The notes beneath the pieces are model-generated. The model was not told the DNA's origin and made no database searches. It worked only from the letters and a program-made list of their open reading frames with translations. Of a stretch of 64,000 bases of DNA, positions 28,826-37,171 are shown one piece after another (position 1 is the stretch's first letter; each line of letters starts with the position of its first letter). The DNA is from JAUIBE01 sp035267185 (GTDB lineage: Bacteria; Pseudomonadota; Gammaproteobacteria; Xanthomonadales; SZUA-36): NCBI GenBank assembly GCA_035267185.1, contig DATFLY010000017.1:1-64000 (forward strand), written 5' to 3'. The translations under genes were made by a program, and so were the position numbers.

Positions 28826-28919
28826 AATGCACCATTATTAGATGACAGCGTCTTTCCAAAGTATATAGCAAGGAAGGAAACCCCGGCGCTCAATCACTGC
28901 ACCCAGACTCAAATATCAC

Positions 28920-28933
28920 TGCGCTTAAGCGCA
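28920..28933. promoter_or_regulatory. Perfect 14-bp palindrome upstream of TonB receptor
   Basis: TGCGCTTAAGCGCA is a perfect palindrome about 65 bases before the TonB-receptor ATG and about 95 bases before the AraC ATG. A TATACC sequence (28955-28960) lies downstream in receptor orientation as a possible -10. Its place in the divergent regulator/receptor region suggests an operator for a dimeric repressor. It does not resemble the 56-bp element. Confidence 0.4.
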
Positions 28934-28997
28934 AACTGACATCGGCTCTCATCCTATACCCTAATCAGGTGGAACACTCTCAAGCAGGTAGGGCACG

Positions 28998-31277
28998 ATG
29001 ACCAATACTTATGGCAAGCCAGCAAATTCACTTGACCGTTCTCAAAATAAAAGCCTAATTAGATCTTTTTATTCAAGGATCAGAATCTTGTATGCCCTCC
29101 CGGCACTTGTCGTGATTGCACTTCCTCCAGTTCAAGCCATGGCTCAGGAGAGGGAAAACGTGCTCGAGGAAATCGTGGTCACTGCCCGCAAGCGTGAAGA
29201 ATCATTGTTAGAAGTGCCAGAGTCAGTCACGGCATTTTCGAGTCAGCAGATTGAGAGGCTGAACATCCAGGATCTCAAAGACATCAGCCTGTTGGTTCCA
29301 AACCTTTATATGACACGGCGATTGGACGGTTTCCCAAATGTTTCAATGAGAGGCATGGGGGCTTTTGGTAACACCCAGGGGGTCGGATTTTACCTGGATG
29401 ATATCCAGCTATTCTCGGATGCAACCTCCAGGTTCGGCGACCTGCAGCGCATCGAAGTCATCAAGGGCCCGGTAGGCACCCTTTACGGCGGCTCGAACAT
29501 CGGTGGCGCCATCAAGTACATCACAAACAGACCTGACCCGGAGGCGTTTTCTGGGCATGCCCAGTTGAGAGCCGGTGAAGACAGCTATTACGACGGCGAA
29601 CTGGAATTGAACATTCCTCTGAGCGAGGATTGGGCTGTGCGCCTTTTTGGATTCGCTTACACAAACGATTCATACCTGGTTAATCCTGACACGGCTCTGC
29701 TCTCCGGCGACGTTGTCATCAGTGACCCGGACATTGGCAAAGTTGAAGAATCGGGCGCCCGCATAGCGCTTGCCGGTTCCATAAATGACCAGTTTTCGCT
29801 CTATGCTTGGCTCAGATACAGCGATCTGGATGCACCCAACAACGCCTGGGTTCAGGAGCTGGATGGTGATGATCTCGAACATTCCAATCTCGTGGATACG
29901 AGCTTTAATCCGCGTAATAACAGGGATACCACCGCAGGCAGCCTTCAATTGGCGTACGACTTCGATAATTTTGAATTCAAATCGATTACCTCCTACACAT
30001 CAACCGATTCAGATCGGGAAACTGACCTCGACATTATCAATGAATACATTCTTGACCTGTTCAGGCCGCAGGAACTGGATGTATTCACCCAGGAATTTCG
30101 CTTTACCAGCACCGGATCCGGCCCTTTGCAGTGGCAGACAGGGCTGTACTACCTGGACTACGACCGCGATCTGAATTCGGAACTGCTTGTACGCGGTGGT
30201 TTTTGTTACCTCGACCCGGGTGTTTGTGACCCTGTTCCAGGCCCGGAGTCATCTGAATTGCTGGTTGCACTACCCTTCGAGTTCAGCACACGCAACCGAA
30301 CCCAATACGCAGCCTACGGAAACTTCACCTACCAGCTGAGTGACCGGATGGAATTGAGTGCCGGGCTGCGGATTGATGACTGGGAAAGCAAGCGTACCAA
30401 TACAGACACTGGAATATCCGGTCAGCAATCTGACACGGAATATCTGTTTCGTGGTTCGTTTGCCTGGTATTCCGACGATCGGCGTGGAATGACTTATGCG
30501 ACGTTCTCCCAGGGTTTCGAACCAGGTGGCTTTAACCTTGTGAATTTCGCTGGCGACAACGAACTGTTTGGCTATGGACCGGAAAAAGCGAGTCAGCTTG
30601 AAGTCGGTTACAAAACGCGCCTCATGGAAGACCGAATGTCCCTGACCATGGCTGCGTTTTACATCACTTACGAAGACCGCCAATTTGAATTGCAGGCATC
30701 GGATCCTTCCGGTGGATTCGTCGAGGGCATTATCAATGCGGGCGATTCAACCAATTATGGGTTCGAAATGGATTTGCAGGCTTACATCCATGAAAACTGG
30801 ACCACCACCCTCAGCGTGGGTTACGTCGATGCGGAATGGGACAATGGCACTATTTCACCAGTCACCGGAATCGACATTTCAGGAATGACACCGCCCAACA
30901 CGGCTGACTGGAGTGCGGTGGCTGCCCTTGACTACAGCAATGACCTGAGTGCGACAACTAACCTGTTCGGTCGTGCTCAGCTTCGCTACAAGTCAGACGC
31001 CGCGACCAATTCGCAGTTTTTTGATGCACCCGGCGATGCCTTTGGTTTATGGGAAAACCCGAGCTTTACTGTCGTAGACATTAACGTCGGTCTTGAGTTT
31101 GAAACATGGACGCTTCAGCTGCAGGTCGAGAACATTTTCGATGAAAAGTATTACATCGATGCTCAGGAATTCCCGAGCTTTGCAGGCACGGCTATTCCCA
31201 CAGGACAGGGTTCTGTCGTGATCGGAACCCTGGAGCAAACACGCCGTGCGGTTCTTTCCGCGCGTTTCGATTTCTGA
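28998..31277 (+). CDS. TonB-dependent outer-membrane receptor
   Basis: Encodes 759 residues with an extended N-terminus and signal sequence (LYALPALVVIALPPVQAMA). A TonB box EEIVVTARKRE follows, then a plug domain (FSSQQIERLNIQDLKDISLL, RIEVIKGPVGTLYGGSNIGG) and a beta-barrel ending in the aromatic terminal residue of ARFDF. These receptors import large or scarce ligands using TonB energy. No FecA-like signalling extension is seen. The nearest genes (glyoxalase, dioxygenase-like cupin, D-lactate dehydrogenase) suggest an organic substrate rather than iron, by inference. Confidence 0.94.
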   Translation: MTNTYGKPANSLDRSQNKSLIRSFYSRIRILYALPALVVIALPPVQAMAQERENVLEEIVVTARKREESLLEVPESVTAFSSQQIERLNIQDLKDISLLVPNLYMTRRLDGFPNVSMRGMGAFGNTQGVGFYLDDIQLFSDATSRFGDLQRIEVIKGPVGTLYGGSNIGGAIKYITNRPDPEAFSGHAQLRAGEDSYYDGELELNIPLSEDWAVRLFGFAYTNDSYLVNPDTALLSGDVVISDPDIGKVEESGARIALAGSINDQFSLYAWLRYSDLDAPNNAWVQELDGDDLEHSNLVDTSFNPRNNRDTTAGSLQLAYDFDNFEFKSITSYTSTDSDRETDLDIINEYILDLFRPQELDVFTQEFRFTSTGSGPLQWQTGLYYLDYDRDLNSELLVRGGFCYLDPGVCDPVPGPESSELLVALPFEFSTRNRTQYAAYGNFTYQLSDRMELSAGLRIDDWESKRTNTDTGISGQQSDTEYLFRGSFAWYSDDRRGMTYATFSQGFEPGGFNLVNFAGDNELFGYGPEKASQLEVGYKTRLMEDRMSLTMAAFYITYEDRQFELQASDPSGGFVEGIINAGDSTNYGFEMDLQAYIHENWTTTLSVGYVDAEWDNGTISPVTGIDISGMTPPNTADWSAVAALDYSNDLSATTNLFGRAQLRYKSDAATNSQFFDAPGDAFGLWENPSFTVVDINVGLEFETWTLQLQVENIFDEKYYIDAQEFPSFAGTAIPTGQGSVVIGTLEQTRRAVLSARFDF

Positions 31278-31316
31278 GAGCAGATCAACGACCAAACAGC
31301 AAAAACATCAAAGGCC

Positions 31317-31892
31317 ATGACAGATACTCATTCAGAATTTGTTCCTCAGCGAGACAGCCGCGAGGGTCACGTAAACGAGACCGCGGAAACCGATCAATTC
31401 GTTTTCAACCAGACAATGATGCGTATCAGGGACCCAAAAGATTCCCTGGATTTTTACATCAATGTCCTGGGTATGACTCTACTGAAGCAAGTCGACTTTC
31501 CAGGCATGCAGTTTTCGCTCTATTTCCTGGGTTATGCCAGGGAAGATGCCGGACCAGTCCCAAATGATGCCCACGAGCGCACCGCTTTTACTTTCAGACA
31601 ACCCGCTCTGCTCGAACTGACACATAACTGGGGTACAGAGTCCGATGATGATTTCGAGGGCTACCACGATGGCAACAAAGCGCCGCAGGGCTTTGGTCAC
31701 ATTGGCATGTCAGTCCCCGATGTGACCGCAGCCTGCGAACGTTTTGAACGCCTGGGAGTGGAATTCGTAAAACGCCCCAACGACGGAAAAATGAAAGGAA
31801 TTGCATTCATCAAAGATCCCGACGGCTACTGGATCGAGATCCTTGAAGCCAATTCCATCGCCGATCTCTCCAATGAGATGGGCCAGATTTGA
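31317..31892 (+). CDS. gloA: Glyoxalase I (lactoylglutathione lyase)
   Basis: Encodes 191 residues of the longer, eukaryote/Pseudomonas-like type. The start is preceded by AAAGG. Metal and catalytic positions are recognisable: Gln in FNQTMMRI, Glu in LLELTHNWG, His in GFGHIGMSV and Glu in YWIEILEAN. The reaction isomerises the methylglyoxal-glutathione hemithioacetal to S-lactoylglutathione, which glyoxalase II turns into D-lactate. A D-lactate dehydrogenase gene lies 0.5 kb away, so the pathway is coherent here, although no glyoxalase II is in the window. It is probably co-transcribed with the TonB receptor (39-base gap). Confidence 0.9.
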   Translation: MTDTHSEFVPQRDSREGHVNETAETDQFVFNQTMMRIRDPKDSLDFYINVLGMTLLKQVDFPGMQFSLYFLGYAREDAGPVPNDAHERTAFTFRQPALLELTHNWGTESDDDFEGYHDGNKAPQGFGHIGMSVPDVTAACERFERLGVEFVKRPNDGKMKGIAFIKDPDGYWIEILEANSIADLSNEMGQI

Positions 31893-31917
31893 ACAAATCA
31901 ACAAAAGGAGACCAGAT

Positions 31918-32373
31918 ATGAGTCAACCAGAGCACATGGACCCGGTCAGGGGTCGCTATGTACAAATGGATGAAGTCGACTGGGTCGATTTTCCCGAAGC
32001 GCTGAGTGCTGGTGGAATACGGTGGAAACTGTTAAACGTGTCGCCGGAAATGGGCGCCTGGACAGCCATTTTTGATTGCCCCAAAGGCTCATCTTTTGCA
32101 CCCCATGTGCATATCGGCCCGGGCGAATACTTTTTGACAAAAGGACGCATGGACGTTCGTGGCGGAGCGGGTGAAGGCGGCGACACTGCCGTGGCTCCGG
32201 GTTATGGATACGAGGCCTGCCAGGCCCTCCACATGAAAACCTATTTCACCGAGGACAGTGAGTTTTACATGACGTTCCTGGGACCTCTGAACTTTATTGA
32301 TGACGATGGCAACACCATTGCCCTGGTCACCTGGCATGTTGCCCAGTCAGCCTGGGAAGCTTCCAACAGCTAA
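31918..32373 (+). CDS. Cupin of the 2,4'-dihydroxyacetophenone dioxygenase-like family
   Basis: Encodes 151 residues. AAGGAG lies 8 bases before the ATG at 31918, which rules out the longer in-frame extension that overlaps gloA. The motif WKLLNVSPEMGAWTAIFDC, then FAPHVHIGPGEYFLTKGRMD and a late acidic FIDDDGN, matches small cupins related to 2,4'-dihydroxyacetophenone dioxygenase and ChrR-like cupins. It could cleave a carbon-carbon bond beside a carbonyl using iron and O2. The exact substrate cannot be named. It forms a unit with gloA and converges with dld, 10 bases away. Confidence 0.82.
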   Translation: MSQPEHMDPVRGRYVQMDEVDWVDFPEALSAGGIRWKLLNVSPEMGAWTAIFDCPKGSSFAPHVHIGPGEYFLTKGRMDVRGGAGEGGDTAVAPGYGYEACQALHMKTYFTEDSEFYMTFLGPLNFIDDDGNTIALVTWHVAQSAWEASNS

Positions 32374-32383
32374 CTAAACCACA

Positions 32384-34069
32384 TCACTCGTAGTTGCGAC
32401 GAGTCGACATGCGCCCCACTCCTGGGTTGAGGGTGTTGGTGGGGTCTGCAGTTTTGTAAAATGACCGGACATGATCGGGCGCGTCGTAGACATGACCATG
32501 ATTGTGTTCGGCAGGGTAACGCGCGCCTCTTTGCCTGGTCAATTCCAACAAAGCCTGCTTGACTTCCTCACATTTTTCGTCTGCGCGGACAATGTAGTCC
32601 TGGTGCAAAACGTGACACAGGAAATGTCCGAAATAGAGCTTCATCACCAGCTTATCATTGAGCGATTCAGGTAGCTGCTCGAGCCACTCCTGTTCATTGC
32701 GCGGCAGTGCGATATCCAGCGCAACGATGCCGTCGACATCACCATGATGGCAGGCTGCATATCGATTGGCAGCGCCTGCGGCAGCAAAACGGTACAGGGA
32801 GATCAAATGGGCATCTCGCTTTGAACACCTGAAGAACTGAAAATCATCGTGGTCCTGCATCCTGTTCAATAATGCCTCGATTTCAGCAATGCCCTCGTCC
32901 CTCGCCTTCAGAATCATGTGATGCTCAAATCGATCCATGGCCTCTGAAGCTGAAGATGGTAAGCCCACCGGTAAAACACGGGAGAGCATCTGGAGCATGC
33001 GCTCAGCCCAGTGATCAGAACCACGGAAAAGTCGTCCCAGGAATGCTTCCACACGCGAACGGGTTCGAAACAGGAAAGGTATCCGCCTGGTGCCCAACTT
33101 GTCGATAAACCAGACGGTATCCCTGCCGTAATCCACAGTCAGTTGAAGTGTTTCACGGTGGATATATTCAGCCAGCACGGGCAGTGTTTTCAGCTCACTA
33201 AGAATCTGCCTGCGCAGCTGTGTCAGATGAGCAGGCGAGTTGGTGGAAAGAAAGAACGTATTCTCTTGCCGGGGCGCTGGAAAAGTGTCCAGTCGAACAG
33301 CAAATACCGCCAGCTTTCCTGAACAACCGCTGGCTTCATGCAGGCGGCGAGGATCCGCGTTATAGCGGGCCGGATCATCTGCCTCCACATCCCGCACCCT
33401 GCGCTCATACTCTGTGTCTGAGGCCAGCTTGTCGTCGGCCCCAATCATATCCTCCGAAAAATCACCCTTTTCAAGACGTCGCAACATTTCTTCAGGCGAA
33501 TCACCAAGTTCAATACCCAGCTGATTGACCATTTCGAGTTCACCCGAACTGGTGACACGAGCAAACAGGGACAGCTCCGTGTAGGCCGGGCCACGATTAA
33601 CCAATGCGCCACCGCTGTTGTTGCAAACTCCACCAACAATGGAAGCGCCAATGCAGGAAGACCCCAAGACCGAGTGTGGTTCTCGTCCGACATCGTCCAA
33701 CATTTCTTCGAAATTCTGCAAGGTGGAACCGGCAAGGCACACTGCCTGATCATTACCGCGTATCAGGAAAATGCCATCAATTCGCAGCGTGCTGATGACC
33801 ACAACCGCTCGGTCATAACTGGACAAAGGCGTCGAACCACCGGTGAGACCAGTGTTTGCAGCCTGCATAATGATGGCGACACCTGACTTCACACACAGTT
33901 GCAGCGCTTCCCAGAGCTCAACCAGTGATCCTGGACGCACCACGGCTAGCGCAGTGCCATCACCGAAACGGAATCCACGGCAATAAGGCGCCATCAAGAT
34001 CTGGTTGGTCAGCACATTTCTGCGACCGACAATACTGCGCAGGCCTTCTGTGAAGCGCTTTTCGTTCAC
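32384..34069 (-). CDS. dld: Quinone-dependent D-lactate dehydrogenase (FAD)
   Basis: Encodes 561 residues, near the 571 of E. coli Dld. Characteristic blocks: ALAVVRPGSLVELWEAL, IIMQAANTGLTGGSTP, GREPHSVLGSSCIGASIVGG followed by VCNNSGGALVNRGPAYTE, and RYNADPRRLHEASGCSGKLA. The protein is a peripheral membrane flavoprotein that oxidises D-lactate to pyruvate and passes electrons to quinone. Translation starts at a GTG whose bases overlap the stop of a 49-codon reading frame upstream. Together with glyoxalase I it would finish methylglyoxal detoxification. It is probably driven by the promoter-like element at 34232-34287. Confidence 0.94.
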   Translation of the reverse strand: MNEKRFTEGLRSIVGRRNVLTNQILMAPYCRGFRFGDGTALAVVRPGSLVELWEALQLCVKSGVAIIMQAANTGLTGGSTPLSSYDRAVVVISTLRIDGIFLIRGNDQAVCLAGSTLQNFEEMLDDVGREPHSVLGSSCIGASIVGGVCNNSGGALVNRGPAYTELSLFARVTSSGELEMVNQLGIELGDSPEEMLRRLEKGDFSEDMIGADDKLASDTEYERRVRDVEADDPARYNADPRRLHEASGCSGKLAVFAVRLDTFPAPRQENTFFLSTNSPAHLTQLRRQILSELKTLPVLAEYIHRETLQLTVDYGRDTVWFIDKLGTRRIPFLFRTRSRVEAFLGRLFRGSDHWAERMLQMLSRVLPVGLPSSASEAMDRFEHHMILKARDEGIAEIEALLNRMQDHDDFQFFRCSKRDAHLISLYRFAAAGAANRYAACHHGDVDGIVALDIALPRNEQEWLEQLPESLNDKLVMKLYFGHFLCHVLHQDYIVRADEKCEEVKQALLELTRQRGARYPAEHNHGHVYDAPDHVRSFYKTADPTNTLNPGVGRMSTRRNYE

Positions 34070-34215
34070 TGCAGCGAAGGCAGTCCTGCGGCTGGATGCT
34101 CTGTAGCCTCTGTCAGGCTGACAAACTCATCAGCTCTGATTTTATGGTCATGCGACAGGACCAGCATTGAGGCGAGTACCGGATTGACAGACGCGGAAAG
34201 CAAAAGCTTCTCCAT
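34066..34215 (-). CDS. 49-codon upstream reading frame coupled to dld
   Basis: An ATG at 34215 opens a 49-codon frame (starts MEKLLLSASVNPVLAS, ends AAGLPSLQ) that stops in TGA overlapping the dld GTG start (GTGA). I recognise no family. It begins 18 bases after the -10 box of the shared 56-bp element, so it would be nearly the first thing translated on that transcript. The ribosome-binding site is weak; an internal TTG at 34203, following GGAG, is an alternative. It could be a small protein, a leader peptide or a translational coupler. Confidence 0.45.
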   Translation of the reverse strand: MEKLLLSASVNPVLASMLVLSHDHKIRADEFVSLTEATEHPAAGLPSLQ

Positions 34216-34231
34216 ACAGAACAATATGGGG

Positions 34232-34287
34232 GAGTATAAACAACAAATCCGATTAGCTTACTAACCAATCCGGAAGATGCGGCATCA
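34232..34287 (-). promoter_or_regulatory. Shared 56-bp promoter-like element, copy B (upstream of dld unit)
   Basis: Same layout as 27816-27871: GAGTATAAACAA, 12 unrelated bases, GCTTACTAACC, then conserved ATCCGG, AGATG and ATCA blocks separated by transitions. On the minus strand TATACT (34233-34238) is the -10 candidate for the 49-codon frame and dld. The other side faces the ECF sigma gene, whose start is 34 bases away, so an effect on that gene is possible too. Confidence 0.6.
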
Positions 34288-34320
34288 TAGGGTTGAGAAC
34301 GTAAGAATTGAGGGAAAAGC

Positions 34321-34842
34321 GTGCCGAAGAGTGCACTGTCACAAGCTGAATTTCAAAGAGCAATATCGGCGCGTTCAGGCCAATGGTATTCCGTGTGTCT
34401 GCGGATAACGAAAAGCCCGCAACTGGCAGAGGATGCCGTGCAGGATGGCCTGCTCAATGCCTGGAAGAATCGTCGCCAGTTCAAGAAAGACTCGAAGCTG
34501 GAGACCTGGATACACAGCATTTGTGTGAACTCGGCTTTATCGCTGTTGCGCAAACAACATCCTGGCAGATTCGATTCGATGGAGACGGAACCGGCAGACC
34601 CGGCCGTTTCGATTGAAGAGAGCCACTACCACGGCGAGCTCAGTGCTGAACTGGGATCGGCCATGCAAAAACTGTCAGAAGACGAAAGGGTCTGCTTTGT
34701 TTTGCGCCACCTCGAACAATGGAGCCTTAAGGAAATTGCCGAAGCAGTGGACAAGAACGCAAATGCAGTCAAGCAATCAGTATTCAGAGCGGTGAACAAA
34801 CTTCGCCATGAAATGCCCACCCTTGCGGGGGAAGCCCAATGA
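34321..34842 (+). CDS. ECF-type RNA polymerase sigma factor
   Basis: Encodes 173 residues from a GTG with AGGG upstream. Sigma region 2 is visible (LRITKSPQLAEDAVQDGLLN followed by WKNRRQF and LETWIHSICVNSAL). Region 4 is LSEDERVCFVLRHLEQWSLK and EIAEAVDKNANAVKQSVFRA. No anti-sigma-responsive extension or other domain is seen. The downstream gene overlaps by ATGA and encodes a membrane protein with the layout of an anti-sigma factor. The signal and target promoters are not evident, though auto-regulation is common in such units. Confidence 0.92.
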   Translation: MPKSALSQAEFQRAISARSGQWYSVCLRITKSPQLAEDAVQDGLLNAWKNRRQFKKDSKLETWIHSICVNSALSLLRKQHPGRFDSMETEPADPAVSIEESHYHGELSAELGSAMQKLSEDERVCFVLRHLEQWSLKEIAEAVDKNANAVKQSVFRAVNKLRHEMPTLAGEAQ

Positions 34843-35624
34843 CCAACCATTCGATCACCAATCATTCAATTAATGAAGAAACATTAGTGTTTTACTACTA
34901 CAACGACGGCCTGACTGAATCAGAACGTAGCCGGGTTGAATCTGCCCTGGAGCAGGATGATTCGCTCAGGACTCAATACCTCGCGCTTTCAGCTGACCTC
35001 GACGCTTTGCGCGAACAGGATGAACTTCCTGCACCGGAAGGGCTGGAGTACCGCCTGCAAAGCTCGCTGGAACGAGCGATCAGGCTCGAAGAATCCGAGA
35101 GCAAGCCCGAATCGTGGCTGGGCCGATTGTTTGGTGGTGGCCTGGTTGCGGCGGGTACCGCGCTGGCAGCAATTCTGGCTGTCGGAGTTGGCATCGGCGT
35201 CTGGGTGGCCGGAGGAGATGCGCCTGCGCCGCAGGTTGTTATTCAAACCCCAGTCGAATCCGGTGCGGAATGGTCCCAGGTTGCTTTTCAGCGGGGGCTT
35301 GAAACTCATTTCCGAACGGGTCGCTCCAGCCTTGCAAGCCTGGCGGATGATGAGCTTCAGGACCGCCACCAGCTGGTCTCAGCGATGATCACGCAGAATC
35401 GCTTGTTTGCCCGCCTTGCCATGGAAAATGGCTCGCCAGAACTGGCCCGTGTTCTGCGCGCTTTCGAAACCACGCTTATTGACCTGGCCAGTGAAGACCT
35501 GTCGCCAGAAGCAGCAGCCATATTAAAAGACCAGCTCGAATTCGAATTCGAAGTCATGCTAACCAAGTTGGCTCGTGCCACATCAGAGCAAACGAGCACC
35601 AACAATCAGGAAATTAAATTATGA
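34839..35624 (+). CDS. Membrane-anchored anti-sigma-like protein
   Basis: Encodes 261 residues; the ATG overlaps the sigma-factor stop (ATGA). The N-terminal ~80 residues are cytoplasmic and acidic and resemble a zinc-less anti-sigma domain (FYYYNDGLTESERSRVESAL). A single membrane segment (LVAAGTALAAILAVGVGIGVW) follows, then a periplasmic helical domain of about 130 residues. The N-terminus carries a short duplicated peptide (TNHSI TNHSI) from a 15-base direct repeat. Function is inferred from order, overlap and topology. No Cys/His zinc motif is present. Confidence 0.75.
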   Translation: MTNHSITNHSINEETLVFYYYNDGLTESERSRVESALEQDDSLRTQYLALSADLDALREQDELPAPEGLEYRLQSSLERAIRLEESESKPESWLGRLFGGGLVAAGTALAAILAVGVGIGVWVAGGDAPAPQVVIQTPVESGAEWSQVAFQRGLETHFRTGRSSLASLADDELQDRHQLVSAMITQNRLFARLAMENGSPELARVLRAFETTLIDLASEDLSPEAAAILKDQLEFEFEVMLTKLARATSEQTSTNNQEIKL

Positions 35625-36559
35625 AAACTCGTATGACAACCCAAACCAGGACCCCTCTTAAAACCCTGGCTTTTGCAACGTTCCTGGTGCTGAGCACCAG
35701 CGCGATTGCCCAGTCAGATGCAACAGATGTAGAGGCCCTGAGAGAAGCTGCCGTTGATGCACTGATCACGGCGCCTCCGGAACGTGCGCTACCGCTGGCA
35801 CGCAAAGTAGTCGAAGGTGACTACAGTGATGACCTCAAGGAAAAAGCACTTTTCGTGCTGAGCCAGATTGATGAGCCTGAAGCCCAGGAAATCGTGCTTT
35901 CAGCAGCTCGCCATGGCAGCGGCGACCTCCAGGAAGAAGCCATTCGTATGATCGGGATTAGTGGAAACCGGGATGCGATGGCACAACTTGGCGCGCTGTT
36001 TGTCGAGGGTAACGAGGATGTTCGGGAAGCGATTCTGGAAGCCTACATGATCGCCGATGATGAAGATGCGGTTTACCAGATTGCAGTGACTGCTGATTCC
36101 TCAGAAACATTCGAAAATGCCGTTGAAATGCTCGGCGTGATGGGTGCCCATGACAAGCTTCGTCAGCTTCGCGACCAGTTGCCAAGTGACGACAGCGATG
36201 TCAGTGAAGCCCTGATCGAGGCCTATGCCATTTCAGGTGACTTTGAATCACTGCGGGCCTGGGCCACAGATTCAAGTGATTCCAAGCGCCAGGAACAGGC
36301 CATTGAAGGCCTGGGAATCATCGGCGGCAGCAAAGCCGACCAGGTACTGGCAGAGATCTATCGCACATCACCCGTTGAAGATGTGCGAGAGGCTGCACTT
36401 GAAGGCCTGATGATCAGCGGCAACGACACACTGATGCTTGAGCTCTACAAAGCCAGTGATGACGCAGGTGAAAAGAAAATGCTGCTGGAGTACCTGGTGA
36501 TCATGGACAGCGATGAAGTCTGGCAGATCATTGACCAGGCGCTTGACGGAGGCCTGTGA
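35621..36559 (+). CDS. Exported HEAT-repeat protein
   Basis: Encodes 312 residues. It starts inside the preceding stop (ATGA) and has a signal peptide (TLAFATFLVLSTSAIAQ). The mature part is a series of acidic HEAT-like helix pairs of about 30 residues (ALREAAVDALI, LKEKALFVLSQIDEPEAQEI, LQEEAIRMIGISGNRDAM, VREAILEAYMIADDEDAV, VREAALEGLMISGND). Such solenoids bind other proteins. As part of the sigma/anti-sigma operon it may tune the anti-sigma factor in the periplasm or act in envelope quality control; both are inference. Confidence 0.83.
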   Translation: MKTRMTTQTRTPLKTLAFATFLVLSTSAIAQSDATDVEALREAAVDALITAPPERALPLARKVVEGDYSDDLKEKALFVLSQIDEPEAQEIVLSAARHGSGDLQEEAIRMIGISGNRDAMAQLGALFVEGNEDVREAILEAYMIADDEDAVYQIAVTADSSETFENAVEMLGVMGAHDKLRQLRDQLPSDDSDVSEALIEAYAISGDFESLRAWATDSSDSKRQEQAIEGLGIIGGSKADQVLAEIYRTSPVEDVREAALEGLMISGNDTLMLELYKASDDAGEKKMLLEYLVIMDSDEVWQIIDQALDGGL

Positions 36560-37149
36560 TGACTCAAATTCAATTGATCGCCATTGTTTTGTTTTTGTGC
36601 CTGGCATGGATCTCACCTGCGATGGCCGAAGAAATTACATTTGAGGATGACGGCTGGTACAGCTGGGAGGTACCAGCGGGCCACGGCGGACAGAAATCAT
36701 GCTGCTATTCTTTCAACAACGGCAACATTGTGCGCCGGGGCTGCCGACTGGATCACGGCATGGATGAATTCTCGATCACAGAACCCTGTGATGAGTATTC
36801 AACCTCCATGCAAATCTTCGTCGAAGTGCGTAAGGGCCAAATTCGTAACATTCAGCCATTGAGCAGCGCCTGCCCGGTCAAGTCTGACTCTGAAGTGGTC
36901 AGAATTGAGAATGTCACCGAAACCCAGAGCGTTGCCTGGCTCAAGGACCAGGTGGCGCAAAATCAACAGGTGGCAGACGACGCCGTCATGGCCCTGTCAT
37001 TCCACACAAAAGATTATGCGCTGCAGTCGTTGGTTGATCTTCTGGAAGATCGTGGCCAGAAACAGGATACCCGCGAACAGGCACTTTTCTGGCTTGTCCA
37101 GTCTGACTACGATGAAGCCTATGCCTACCTGGATCGTCTTTTGAAATAG
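36559..37149 (+). CDS. Exported protein of the ECF/HEAT operon
   Basis: Encodes 196 residues from the ATG at 36559. GGAGG lies 6 bases upstream, better spaced than for a GTG three bases earlier. A signal peptide (LIAIVLFLCLAWISPAMA) is followed by a cysteine-bearing domain (HGGQKSCCYSF, RRGCRLDHGMD, EPCDEYS, SACPVK). The C-terminal helices (AVMALSFHTKDYALQSLVDL, TREQALFWLVQSDYDEAYAY) look like HEAT repeats similar to those of the gene before it. I do not recognise the N-terminal domain. The cysteines could form disulphides in the periplasm. It is the last gene before a strong terminator. Confidence 0.75.
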   Translation: MTQIQLIAIVLFLCLAWISPAMAEEITFEDDGWYSWEVPAGHGGQKSCCYSFNNGNIVRRGCRLDHGMDEFSITEPCDEYSTSMQIFVEVRKGQIRNIQPLSSACPVKSDSEVVRIENVTETQSVAWLKDQVAQNQQVADDAVMALSFHTKDYALQSLVDLLEDRGQKQDTREQALFWLVQSDYDEAYAYLDRLLK

Positions 37150-37171
37150 GCCCGCCGATTCATGCAAAACC

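Noticed and set aside
31801..31917. N-terminal extension of the dioxygenase-like cupin into gloA
   Set aside because: The ATG at 31918 has an ideal AAGGAG at the right spacing, and the family begins there.
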